Shown: piece by piece, positions 22,080 through 32,784 of the stretch
How the letters are laid out: the number at the start of each line of letters is the position of its first letter
Position numbering within the stretch: the stretch's first letter is position 1
Source of the DNA: Macrophomina tecta
Taxonomy: Eukaryota > Ascomycota > Dothideomycetes > Botryosphaeriales > Botryosphaeriaceae
Assembly: GCA_024180945.1 (NCBI GenBank)
Contig: JAKSGN010000038.1
Location: 992,001-1,056,000, forward strand
Direction of reading: 5' to 3'
Length of the DNA stretch: 64,000 nt
Notes under the pieces: generated by a model
Database searches by the model: none
What the model saw: the letters and a program-made list of their open reading frames with translations, nothing else
What the model was told of the DNA's origin: nothing
Made by a program: the position numbers and the translations under genes

Positions 22080-23420
22080 GCATACCTTTGTATGCCGTCA
22101 TGAAGTTGAATCCCACTATCCCTATGAGCACCAGTGGCAAGGCTTGCCCAAACCCCCATTCAGTCTCCGACGTTTCAAGGGAGATGCTTGTTGCTCTGCT
22201 TCAGATCCACAATGTCAAATACCCTCCACGCCCACATTCCAAAGTAAAATGCGACCTCAAGTGCATAAACTCCGTCTCTGAAAGACCACAGAGATAGAAA
22301 TTGGATGATGACCCAGAGAATAAAAGCTCCGAGGAACAATGCCATGTTGAGAGCGTGTGCCACTATGAGCTTCGCCATCAAGGATATGGAATCGCGTGTC
22401 CAACCGTGCTGTGTCGGTCTTCCTGGAGGTGCGAGTGTTTTGCTTCGAAGACTTGATAGTTCATGGACGCTGGATACAAACCAGGAGTCGACGAGGTCTT
22501 CAGCCCGTTCAGACCACTTTAAGAGAACTTTGTTGGTTGGGGAGAAGAGAATGAATAAGGTTGTGAGAGCAAACAAAATCAAACCACCAAGCCAAAACCA
22601 CTCGCTTCCCCGTGCAGACATGTCGTTGGAGTTAAAGCAGTGTCCTGGAACGACTGAATCCCAATCTTCGTATACTCTGTCGATCAATACAGCATAGAAT
22701 ACGGTGAATAATACGGTGCTGCAGAGGACTATCAGCCTCCGAAACCATGATTGAAAGGTCTCCTCACCCAAGAAAGTCGAATTGCAGAACGCCGATATCC
22801 GAGATAAGCACAGGTTACTTGACTTCTTTGGCCTGTAATCCTTACTCCTTCGTCTAGCCAACTCAGACTCTCCCTGCGCGGCGAAGGAGGAATTCAGGGT
22901 CAGGAACCAGTCTTGTTCAACGAACTGTGCGTGGTAGAAGGACAAGCCAGGCCACTGAATCAAGCCTGACACAACGATGGCGATGCTGGTGAATGATTGA
23001 ACATCGCATAAAGACCCAAGAAGATACTGCGCAAAGCAGAGAAGCGCTGGCATTTGTTCCGGCCTGACATGGTCTTCCGGGCTTGCTGTGGGTTGTTTTG
23101 GGTTGGTCAACCTTCGGAGCTTTGCGCGCTGATCTGTCGTGGTATCGAAGAACGCCGGGATCACCGCAACGAGGGTTGTAATCAAGGATATGATGGAAAA
23201 TGAGACCATCACCTATGAGAAATTAAGCTATGACTATTTGAAGTTGATGCGACTGCGTTTCACTTACCCCGATCCCAGCAATATCCGAGTCAGCAGGGAA
23301 CGTCGAAAGACAGTCGCACCGTATTCCGTGCGTAATATTGAAATACAACGTGATTGTATCATTGCACTGATACCTGCAATAGTCTGAAAAAGTGTCGCGG
23401 GCTATAGAACGATTTGTCAT
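22080..23420 (-). pseudogene. Polytopic fungal membrane protein with an apparent 3' frameshift
   Basis: Exon 1 is 23420-23268, starting MTNRSIARDTFSDYCRYQCN and rich in Cys (extracytoplasmic N-terminus, ending FPADSDIAGIG). A 55-bp intron (GTAAGT...CATAG) leads to exon 2 from 23212. The first membrane segment is VMVSFSIISLITTLVAVIPAF; several more follow (VLCSTVLFTVFYAVLI, FWLGGLILFALTTLFILF, ALNMALFLGAFILWVIIQF). That frame stops at 22175, but the next frame carries a typical family C-terminus, ETEWGFGQALPLVLIGIVGF. The two frames overlap near 22180 without room for an intron, so a 1-nt indel or a sequence error is likely. The family is common in Dothideomycetes and uncharacterised. The true 5' end is uncertain because the upstream frame stays open to 23735. 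Confidence 0.6.
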
Positions 23421-24774
23421 ATATTCTAACACATTGGGGCTTTCGGCTGATTGAGGCAAATGTTCTAAGCGAAGGCATGTGGCCATTTGGTATTCTGTGG
23501 CCTGCGATAAAGCTTTCAGCCCCCAGATGGGTGAGGATCGCGTGAAACGTCCAGCACTACTAGATTCAGTGTGCCAGGTGCATCTGTCTCCTTTGCCCGC
23601 CTGCTCACTCAGCTTATCGTAACACAGAGGGCGTTCAGCCGCAACCCCGCGCCACCTACGTAATACACATAACCTGAAGTTAGAAACACGGCCGTGCTGT
23701 AAGTTAAGCCTAGGGGTCTTCCTCAGCCTCTTCAAAGACGCCTCTTGGATTCCTGACTCGCTTCGCTTTCGACGTCTCTGGCCTATCCTTGGAGATCAAG
23801 TCCTGGCACCATCAGTTCCTTCACGCTCGTTGCCTGTATGTTCCATTCGACCTGCGTTGGCTTGCCTGTATTGTCAGCGCCAATTTGAAAATACGTTAGT
23901 ACTTACGAGTAAATACCGAGGGAACGGTGGTAAAATGACGCAAACAGTCGTGGTATCATTGCCCGCCTCTGTCGGCCTGAGGCAGACGATGGGGAAGTGT
24001 GGTTCTACCCTCTTACTTTAAAGGCTGTGGCTGGTGTTTCCCGATTTCAAACCTCGTTCCCAAGTGACGGGGATCCGCGCAGCCCGCTCGACGCGGCAAT
24101 AGATTGGCTTCAGGTTCCAGATCAACGAGTACACATTGAACTACCGGCAAGGGGATTTCGGCGCGTCCAAAGGGGTATTAGGTGAGCATACAGGTTAGTT
24201 GCAAGAGTCCTGGAAAGCATATTGCAAGGACAGGCTTGAGGAAGGGCTGAAGGCCATGTGCTATGCGTCCGTTGGGGTAGCTGCAAAGCCAATTCCTACT
24301 TTCGAGAAGCGATATTAGGAAGGAAAACAAGATGTCGACACGCCTACTCTTATTTTGCACTCTTTTTTTTATTGTCCAGTTTTCTCTTACTTCTTACTAT
24401 CTTTGTTAACTAATCCGCACCCCCTTGCGTGGTTCGATCGTAGGCATTTTGTACCAGCAATTGACTAAGGAATCGTGGTCAAATATACTGCGCCATAGTA
24501 TAGCTACCTGATACAGTTCCATCAATGCTGCAATGTACGTGGGCTTACCTTACTATTCTGCATGTCTCAACGATGTGGAAGATATTTTTTTTTTTTTTTT
24601 TCGTTCTCTGCCGCTTTAAATACGCGCTGGTAGAAAAACTTTCGTAATTGCCAATTTACTGGTCTCATTTATGCTCGACTACCTGTTTTCACTAATTTAA
24701 AAGAGATCATTTATATTTAACAGGCCTTCATCTGATGCTCTATCCCCCTGAATCAATCTTTGAAACCAATCTTC
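23421..24774. other. Intergenic, AT-rich toward the right
   Basis: No supported gene. A run of T at 24585-24601 sits in the AT-rich segment 24360-24740. Confidence 0.5.
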
Positions 24775-25314
24775 ATGCATCGTTCTAGAATCGTCCACGC
24801 CAGCAAACTATGCAGCCATTCCCTACCAAGGAACAGTGTCGTCATAGTCCACCTGGCTGCAACGTACCATGGACTAGCGGTTCTCAAGTGCCTACCATTA
24901 CTCGATGTTTTAGCACTCTTAGTCTCGACCCTTTGCCCGCTCGGCGCGATTGTGGCCCTGTTGGCGTGCAATCACTCTAATATCGACAAAGTGGTCCAAT
25001 TCACGGTACAGCTCTCCCACGGCCGTGCTACTGGTGATACTCTCGGCCGTAGCGAATACAACTCTGAGCCACGCCTTTTCCAAATTTGTTATGTTTGCAT
25101 GATGGAACAAAGTCTTGTCACCCTGGCGCCAGCAGAGAACAATGAAACGGTCCAGCTCCAAGGCTACAGCAAGGAGTCCGCAGGCCTGGATATCTACCGG
25201 TCGACACTGCGCGGGATCCATATGGGCGCTGAACGATTGTTCAGCAGCTCAATCCCAATTTATAACAGCGGCATCTACGCCGCCTCGGCAGCAGGCCTCA
25301 TGGCAGATACCTAA
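24775..25314 (+). CDS. Uncertain ORF, possible remnant of a membrane protein gene
   Basis: An ATG-started frame of 179 codons with a hydrophobic stretch (VLALLVSTLCPLGAIVALLA) followed by a polar region. About 50 bp further on, another frame reads YEYGSCDIGWSDPTPNALC, which also looks protein-like. The order of a membrane helix, then VVQFTVQL, then a Cys-containing segment faintly recalls fungal DUF3176-type membrane proteins. That is only a suspicion: I see no full domain, and the frames do not join by a clear intron. It may be a decayed gene. Confidence 0.25.
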   Translation: MHRSRIVHASKLCSHSLPRNSVVIVHLAATYHGLAVLKCLPLLDVLALLVSTLCPLGAIVALLACNHSNIDKVVQFTVQLSHGRATGDTLGRSEYNSEPRLFQICYVCMMEQSLVTLAPAENNETVQLQGYSKESAGLDIYRSTLRGIHMGAERLFSSSIPIYNSGIYAASAAGLMADT

Positions 25315-26134
25315 CTTAAGTCGAGCAGCTACGAATACGGCAGCTGCGACATTGGCTGGTCCGATCCTACGCCAAATGCTCTGTGCACGATGCAGAGTTC
25401 ATGTTTAGGTCCGCGCTCACGATGAGCAACAATTCTTTCATACAACATCTGCGCGCAACAGATATCTACGACCGCGCGATCTATTGAGCTCATTATGACT
25501 ACCTCTCGAGCGCTCTCTATCTGGTGTTTTGAATGTCGTCGTTATCATTCCGTTGTTCTATGGGTGGTGGCGCTTGGGCAGAGCTTTTTCCATAAGTCAC
25601 CTTAAAATTGCGAAGCCATTCAGAAGCCCGCTTCTCGCTGGATGCGGGAGCAACGACGATCCCGATGGCTTGCTCAGATCTATCGGAACCATGAGGGTAC
25701 GCTACTGAGACGTCAGCGGGATCCCTCAGGACCTTCTTTAGCCCCAGCGCGAGTCCCAGAAAGCCAGGAATCGCTGGTTTTTGGGATCTTCGAGATGCAG
25801 GAGGCAAGAGAAAACATGCAATACGGAAAATACTTGATGTAGGATATTTTAGTACAATTTCGCCTCCGTTGAGGGGCATGGTATTTGGCTATTAGGCCTG
25901 CCAATGCAAAATCTTGCCGCGCTCGTGTTGTGTCAATCAGTCTAGCTCTAATCTTGTATCTATGAGTGATGATCGGTCTTTGCCATGAAAAGCGAACGTG
26001 CCCGACGGGGTACTGCGGTAGTTCGAAAATTCGTATATTCTAGAACACGGCCACACTGTTCTCCCAGTGCCAGGCAAAGTAATTGGCAATGCTTTGTAAA
26101 TCTATTGATAAGTGCCCTACGGTTGCCGAGCGCC
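25315..26134. other. Intergenic, no supported gene
   Basis: 3' flank of the kinase gene. A minus frame at 25879-25517 has no recognised features. Confidence 0.5.
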
Positions 26135-27545
26135 TTACCCGCTCTCTCTCCGCCCTCTCTTCCGCCCTTCGGCCCGGCTCGACACGTCGTCTCTCACCTG
26201 CTTGAAGCATGGATGCTTCAAAGCATCGTCCGCTGATATTCTCTGTGCCTCATCCCACTCGAGCATCTTCACCAACAACGCATAGATCGCGTCTTGTCCC
26301 TCCTCCCCAACCCTTTCCGTCAACGCCGCCACCCTTCTCCTCCACACCGCCTCCTCCTCCGGGACTCTTCGCCACGGCAATCCTTTTTGCACAAATAATT
26401 GCCACCCCACAACACCCAGCGCCCACATATCCACGCCTGTGCCGTACTCCTCATGCTCCATTTCTGGCGCAAGGTACGGTATCGTCCCCACAGTGCCCGG
26501 CTGCGGCAATGCCCGTGGAGAGCGTATGGTATGGCCGAAGTCCAAGATGACTACTTTCGCCTTGACAGCTGAAGGCGCCAACGAGCCCATTACAGATGGT
26601 AAGGAAACGATGCCAAGATTCGCAGGCTTGATATCGCGGTGGATGAAACCGTGGGTGTGGAGGTGCGCAAGCCCTGACAGGAGCTGGTAGAAAATGATAA
26701 GACGGAGGTGTAGGAGCTTCGGAGGTAGGGGCGCGGAAAGAGAAGATGTGGATGGCGAGGACTGGATGTACGAATGCAGGGAATCCCGAACGAAGGGGGT
26801 GAATATGAGCCAGACACGCTCAGGACGAGGGCCGTTGTACAAGCGGTCGCCGCGCTCGTAGATTGTGTCGATAAGGGTAGCAACGTTGGGCTGCATTTTG
26901 TTAGTGTCAGAAAATCACATTCCATCACTTCCTTCACAGCTCTGAAGATGTGCGATGCGAGAGAAGTACCTAGTGAGAATATAAGACTTACATGCTCGGG
27001 CACACTCCTACTGACATCGATCTCCTTCATACACTCCCCCACATTCCTCTGCGTCCTCACCACCATCTTCGCCGCCGCAATCTTCCCATTGACTCTGTGC
27101 CGCGCTGCCGTGACCGTCCCAAAAGCGCCCTTCCCTACAGTTCCCCTAATCAACCAGTCACACAACGGATGATCCGCCTCTGCCGGACTCGCCAGCAGTT
27201 CACGCGGTGGCGTATCGCCTCTAAACGTCTCTCGCAGAAACCGACCCAGTCTCTCTTGAAACAGCCTCTCCCTCTCCCCAGCCTCCCCACCTCCATCCGT
27301 CCTGACGACATACTCAAATACATACGCCAGATTCCCCAACCCGATCCTACACCTCCTCTTCGCCAGCACCCTGCTCCCCGAATCGAATGCCTCATCACCC
27401 AACACCACGCTCGGCCGCCTGGGATTCTCCACCACCAGCATAAACGCCCCATTCCTCTCAAACGCGAACCTTGCATGCAGCCCCGCCAATCCCGCCGACG
27501 GAACGCGCGTCTTCGCCAGCAGCAGATCCACCCCGCCATTTGCGC

Positions 27546-27583
<38 letters not shown>

Positions 27584-28185
27584 GCCTCCGCGCCCTCACC
27601 CGCGGCGGCTGTCCCCTGCCTGCCGCGCCGCCACCTCCCGCCGCCGACCCTCCAGCCGAGCGGCGGCAGCTCCAACGCGTCCTCGAACGAAAAGCGGTAG
27701 TGCCCGGTCCAGACGAGCCTCGGGTCGTGCGACGATGGCGGCGCGGCGGCGGCGGCCTCGTCGTCCGTCTCGGTCTCCGTGGCGCTGGGCTGCGCGTGCT
27801 GCTGGCTCGCGCCCGCGCTCGGGGCCGAGTCGTCGGCCCCCTCGCTGCCGTCGCGCTCGCCTGCGCCGTTGCGGGCGCGCCGCAGCAGCGCGCTCAGCGG
27901 CACGATGCCCTCGACGGCGACGAACTGGCGGTGGTAGGGGAACGCGTCGGGCGCGGTCTTGATCTCGGAGGCGACCTCGTCAAAGGCGAGGCAGGCCTCG
28001 AGGTTGGCCGGGCGGAGGTGCGCGAAGCAGGCGCATGGGGTAGAGGGCTGGGTGGCGGGCTTATTGGAGAAGGAAGGAGAGGGGTCAGTGCTTGTGGTGT
28101 GGTGAGAGGAGGAGGAGGGGAGGGAAGAGTCGTCGTCGGGTTGGGTAGGGGTGAGGTTTGAGGGGACGGGGAGAGGGGATCCCAT
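26135..28185 (-). CDS. FHA-domain serine/threonine protein kinase with poly-Gln tract
   Basis: Exons are 28185-26992 and 26890-26135, with a 101-bp intron (CAT followed by GTAAGT; TGCAG before CCC); 649 residues. The N-terminal region is Ser/Pro-rich and disordered. A run of 11 Gln (about 202-212) is followed by an FHA-like domain (ending near 292, with HARFAFERNGAFMLVVENP and an LGNLAYVFEY end). The kinase domain follows: glycine loop GKGAFG (351-356), AAAKMV with Lys373, HRDIKPAN (482-489), DFG (515-517), and APE (541-543). All catalytic residues are present, so it should be active. FHA domains bind phosphothreonine, so a signalling or checkpoint role is plausible, but the protein is not clearly Rad53, Dun1 or Mek1. 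The splice joins EH and PNV, the normal αC-β4 region. Confidence 0.85.
27550..27582 (-). repeat. CAG trinucleotide repeat encoding poly-Gln
   Basis: Eleven uninterrupted CAG codons on the minus strand inside the FHA-kinase gene, just before the FHA-like domain. Pure triplet runs of this kind vary in length between strains. Confidence 0.85.
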
Positions 28186-29646
28186 TTAGAGAGAAGGGTC
28201 GGGTGGGGCCCCGGTGTTTCTTTGTCTTGCGGAGGTTATGTGTGCGAGAGAGAGGGTTGATGTTTTCTTGGGCGCGGGCGGGTTAAGGCGTGGACGTTGG
28301 CTGGCCAATAGAGTTGGAGATGGCGGGTTACCTAAGCTGTTGGATTCCAGGCAGCAATCTGTTTCTTCATACGCTGTCCGCACTCATAGCCTTCTTTGCT
28401 TTGAGGCTACAAACCATGTGGAGAGCTAGCGCCGTCGTTCGGGCCTCTATCAAAATATTCACCTCGAATGATACAGGGGACTTTGAAGTCGGGTAAGGCT
28501 GCAGCACAGTAGTCATTTCACACGGAGCGATCATTACTTGATGCTCTCCTAGCACATGACGGCATGTCAGGTCAATAATCAGTGCATTTTAAGTGGAGTT
28601 TCTATGAATTCATTTTCGCTCTAATTCAGTCTAATTCCAGCAACTGTCCACAGCATACGCCATTGCATATGCATAGATTAAATGCCCAAGAACTGCCCTT
28701 GCAACTCCTTACAGCAATGCTGCTGACTGGCGAGTTTATTTTGGTTGGTCCCCGTTTGTTTCGAATTTTTCACCCTACCGGACAAGCGCGCCACAAGCTC
28801 CATAAGCAGGGCAGTATGAGTGGTGGGCTTGCTGTGGTAACCTGAACATTTCCTTCTTGAAGTGGAAACGAAGTGGAAGTCAAGGGTGGAACAGGAAGCT
28901 CAAGGTAACACAGGTACTTCCAGTCATCTCTCTGATACCAACCAGATGTCTGAGGGGAAAACGAAAGCGGTGATTACGCAGGTGATGCCTTTGTCTCCGC
29001 AGACGAAGTCGTGGCAGGCGTAATTGCCGTGGCGATGAGGTCGTAGTGAATGCTTCGTCCGCAGCGGATCCGAGAGGCGGCAGGTCGTCGGCACTCGCAT
29101 TCTGGAGTTTCCAGTGTGGACTCCGATCTTTCGTACGTTTGCTGTCTGGCGATTACCAACCTCTACCCTAGGTCGAGGTCGCTTGATCCGTAATTCGGTA
29201 GCTCATCCTATGGCAGGGCGAGCACCTTGCGCTGTAGGAGCGTGGGTGCGAGACTTGGTGAGGCTCAAAAGAGGCGGTCCTAAAGAGTCTGTCCTTTCCA
29301 GTACGGCCACTGAATAATAGCCTTGCTTCGACGGTTGACTCTCGATACACCTGCTGCCATCCAGGTCACTGACAAGGTGAATCTGCTTGACGCACTTGGC
29401 CACCCTCGTTATAGCCGGCTAACGGATTGCCTTTCCTTTTGCAAACAAATCTGTCACGCTTGAGACCGACTGGACCGTCCTACCTAGAGCAGGGCAGCAG
29501 CAAAGCCTCCCGAGGATTTTGTGTTTCCCATGAGCCCAGCATAGCTGTGATAGGATCGGCCCCAGATGGCAGGCGTGTTGGTTTGCCGGCGATTCGAGAG
29601 AATTGTTGAATGTGGCGGTACTTTGCGAAAGTTTTTATGGGGTCGT
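28186..29646. other. Intergenic, no supported gene
   Basis: Contains the kinase promoter at its left end. No frame here exceeds about 90 codons with an ATG and a recognisable feature. Confidence 0.5.
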
Positions 29647-30252
29647 TCAACCAGGATTGCGAACCTTCCTCGCTTTCGACCGCGTCGTCATAGCGTGCGT
29701 GTTGTACAACACAATGCCGTCGGCCATCTTCAACCTGGTCAACCGCCTTGAGGCATGGACCGCCTCCCTCCTCGGCGAAGACCGTGACGTCTCCAGCTGC
29801 TGACCGAACGTCGACGCCCGCGACTCGGCACACACTCTCTTCACGCCCTGTTCCCTCTCCGCCGACGCGCCTCTCTTCCTCTTTCCCAACCCGGCGGCCC
29901 TCCACCCATCATCCTCCTCGTCCCCACTCGTTGGCGGTGTCGCCAATTCGCCCGTCACGGCCCTCCACCCCTTGACCCTAGGCCAGGCCCTTACGCTCGT
30001 CATCTCCCCCTCCTCATCCTCATCATCATCCGACTCAGGCGTCGCTTCCCTCAACTCCTGCAGCGCTCGCCGCAGCCGCTCGTCGTAGCCAGCGCGCACG
30101 TCGTCCGGGGTGGAGCCGCGGCGCCACTGGGAGCCGGCGGCGGCGACGCCGTACTTGGCGGATCGCCACTTGTCGGTCGCGAGGAAGGAGTCGAGGGCGG
30201 AGCGGAGATAGTCGGCGTGGGTGCGGTCCGGGTCGAAGAAGGCTATGTCCAT
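29647..30252 (-). CDS. Hypothetical acidic/basic nuclear-type protein
   Basis: ATG-started intronless frame, 201 residues. The start MDIAFFDPDRTHADYLRSAL is followed by a helical segment, an acidic run (ESDDDEDEEGE) and a basic GKRKRG motif that could be a nuclear localisation signal, then an Arg/Lys-rich tail. No family recognised. The well-composed N-terminal 70 residues argue for a real gene; the tail after about residue 165 looks less coding-like. Confidence 0.55.
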   Translation of the reverse strand: MDIAFFDPDRTHADYLRSALDSFLATDKWRSAKYGVAAAGSQWRRGSTPDDVRAGYDERLRRALQELREATPESDDDEDEEGEMTSVRAWPRVKGWRAVTGELATPPTSGDEEDDGWRAAGLGKRKRGASAEREQGVKRVCAESRASTFGQQLETSRSSPRREAVHASRRLTRLKMADGIVLYNTHAMTTRSKARKVRNPG

Positions 30253-31414
30253 GGTGCGTATGCGTTTGTGTGCGCGTCTGCGTGGTGGGATGCGCCGTTG
30301 GGCGATCGTGGATGTGGGTTGGGTGTGGAGACGTGGTGGTGATCATCCGTCCGATGTTGCGACCGGCGGAGTTCGCTTAATGCGGGCTTGGCGACGCTGA
30401 GGAGCAACCCGGAGAATATGCTGAGTCAGCAGAAATTGCTCTGGCCATGACCACACGGTTGATCTGCTGAGCTCACGGCACTTTTCCTATTCGCTATTTG
30501 ATGTTCATTGGTGATAACCGTCCTGATTTTTTTTTTTTTTTTTTTTTGCATTCGTTGCCATGATCAACGTCTCCATGCTTCATGACCACTTTCCTCAGCT
30601 TGGTCCGGATAACCGCAGTGCGGGTGCATGTTTGAGGGTCTCCAGATTTCCACCGTTCTTTCTAGCAGCTGCCGCGAGCTGTCTGGACATTTCCATATGA
30701 AGTAGGCCGCCGCAGGTTCAACGAGCAAGCGCAGGTGATTCCGCTCCTTATTCTTGCGCGCAAGAAGATGACCTGGCCAGTCAAGCTGCAACTTCTGTAG
30801 ATTGACGAACTGCAGATGGGCACACGGTAGTTGGCGAGGGCGAGGGACACATCCTCTTTCCTTGCTGCCGACCTTCCGTCTTATTCTGAAATTTCGAGCG
30901 CCATCTTCCTCGCCAACTGTATAGTCGGGCGGTACTCCCTGACCGTGGTATAACTCTTGGAAGGGGGCAGCTTGCACACGTCCTTTGTTACAGAATTTGT
31001 ACTATAGCCCGCTTGATTGGGCAAGCGAGATGAGATAAACTCGTGAAAGCAAAGACTGCAAATGCAGCCGAAAGTGCCAATACCCTTGGAAGCCACAGCA
31101 GGAGGCAAGGCAGACTTTTCCAAGCCCCGAGATCCGTAAGATTGCGGGATCGATTAAATATTATCTTCTTATCCAGAAAAGGAAGGGTATCAATCGTCGC
31201 CTCGACGCATGCGAAATAAACCAAAACTGCGCTCCTGACATGCAAATGTGCCAGCTTCTCTCCCCAAGGCCCCATTGATCAGCCTCTCGCACATCCGCAT
31301 CCAGATGCACAATAAAGTTCCCGCGCCGCGCCGCCCCCAAGCTTTGCCATAACCTTAAACCACCCCAACCTTACCGACCAGCACAAAATAAGCAAAAAAC
31401 CATGCTTAACGGCC
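30253..31414. other. Intergenic, no supported gene
   Basis: Contains a run of T at 30527-30547. Minus frames at 30977-30564 and 31275-30988 have no recognisable features. Confidence 0.5.
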
Positions 31415-32029
31415 TTAGTCCTTCCTCGCCCCATCCATCCTCACCTCAAACAACCCGCCCGCCAGCTTCCGCACGCCCTCATCCTCCACGCCCTCCAACG
31501 CGCTCCTAATCCCCGCCAGCGTCTCCGGCCGCAGCCCCTCCGGATGCCTGCTGTAAACGTCCAGGCCGGCCGGCGTGAACAGCGTCTTGGCGAAATACGT
31601 CACGGCCCACTGCCTCTCCTGGCCTTGGCCGTGCTCGCCCTCGTCGCCGTACCCGAGCACCTCCCACCTGCTCGACGCGACGACGAGCCACCCCTTGCCG
31701 CGCCAGTCCCACGCCCACCCGGCGGCGGCGGGCACGGGCGCGTCGACGCCGCGCACGGATTTGAGCTTGTCGCCGCCGGACAGCGGCTGGTACTCGACCA
31801 GATCGTCGAGCTTGGGCGGGGAGGTGTTGGCGAGGGGCGTGTAGGTGATGGAGACGTTGCGCTTGGAGCGCCACATGGGCAGCGTGCTGTGCGTGACGTG
31901 CCACTTGCCGGCGAGCCAGGCCGGGGCGGGCGGGGGGGCAGAGGCTGTCTGCGCGGCGGCGGTGGGGTCAGGGCTGGTGGTGACGGGGGCGTGCAGCGTG
32001 ACAGTTGTTGCGGGTGGTGGGCCGGACAT
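31415..32029 (-). CDS. Uncharacterised lipocalin-like fungal protein
   Basis: Intronless frame of 204 residues starting at the ATG at 32029. After a Pro/Ala-rich N-terminus (about 35 residues) come LAGKWHVTHSTLPMWRSKRN, ITYTPLA, LDDLVEYQ, WAWDWRGKGWLVVASSRWEV and AVTYFAKTLFTPAGLDVYSR. The W-rich alternating pattern with a GKWHV start suggests an antiparallel beta-barrel of the lipocalin/fatty-acid-binding type, as in a family of uncharacterised proteins widespread in filamentous ascomycetes. No signal peptide, so cytosolic. Ligand and function unknown. It is divergent to the PLC-like gene (755-bp spacer). Confidence 0.72.
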   Translation of the reverse strand: MSGPPPATTVTLHAPVTTSPDPTAAAQTASAPPPAPAWLAGKWHVTHSTLPMWRSKRNVSITYTPLANTSPPKLDDLVEYQPLSGGDKLKSVRGVDAPVPAAAGWAWDWRGKGWLVVASSRWEVLGYGDEGEHGQGQERQWAVTYFAKTLFTPAGLDVYSRHPEGLRPETLAGIRSALEGVEDEGVRKLAGGLFEVRMDGARKD

Positions 32030-32784
32030 GGCTGGCGGGGCGACGACGGCGGGCGGACAGCGGAGAGGGATGAAATGGGAGTTGGCGGTACGAAGGCGAG
32101 GAGGTGGAGCGGCGCGCGGGTGGTGGCGCAGGAGAGCTGGCTGCGCTGGCGAGTGGGAGTTGATCGTATTCGAGATGTACTATCGAAAGCGGTGGAGCTG
32201 ACGGAAAGAGAGGAGCAGCAGCGTGGGCGTGGCTGGAGGGGCCGCGCGCAGGCCTGGCGGGCGGCCTGTGCTGCTGGTGGGCGTGGCGGGCCCAGGCGCG
32301 GGCCCTGAAGAGAGTCGCTGCGCGGCCCTGAGGCGAAACCAAAACCGCCGGCGAAACGTCACAACACAGCAACGCCCATTGTTTTGGCTCTGTCGCAACA
32401 TGCACCTGTCATCCACCCACATTGGCACGCGCCCGTCCCGCCCAGGCCGGCCACTCAGGCTTCCGCGCCGTGGCTCGGCGGCTCTGGTCAGCATGTGGAC
32501 GAGCGCGGGCTGACGACGCGCGGTGGCCATTCGTAAGGCTCCTCACAGCCCGCGGGGCAGTGCACACGACAAAAATATAGCAGCCCACTCCCTGAGTAAG
32601 ACAGCCCTGACGTGTTAAAGGACCGCCAGGCCGTCCGCCGTCTCGTCCGCCCAGTACTCCTGCCTGCCCAGAGACGCCCCGCCACTCGCTGTTTGCTCTC
32701 CGGTCGCCGCTGCCAGCTATTTTCTGCCTGCTTGAATTCGGGACGACAAAGCAAAGACTCCCTCTGCATATCACATCCGCACCC
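32030..32784. promoter_or_regulatory. Divergent promoter region of lipocalin-like and PLC-like genes
   Basis: A 755-bp GC-rich spacer between two divergent starts. Frames inside it are compositional. No specific site claimed. Confidence 0.4.

Noticed and set aside
27471..28161. Plus-strand frames opposite the kinase (up to 389 codons), including poly-Leu and poly-Ala runs
   Set aside because: The homopolymers are the CAG repeat read in other frames, and the true kinase has all catalytic motifs on the minus strand.
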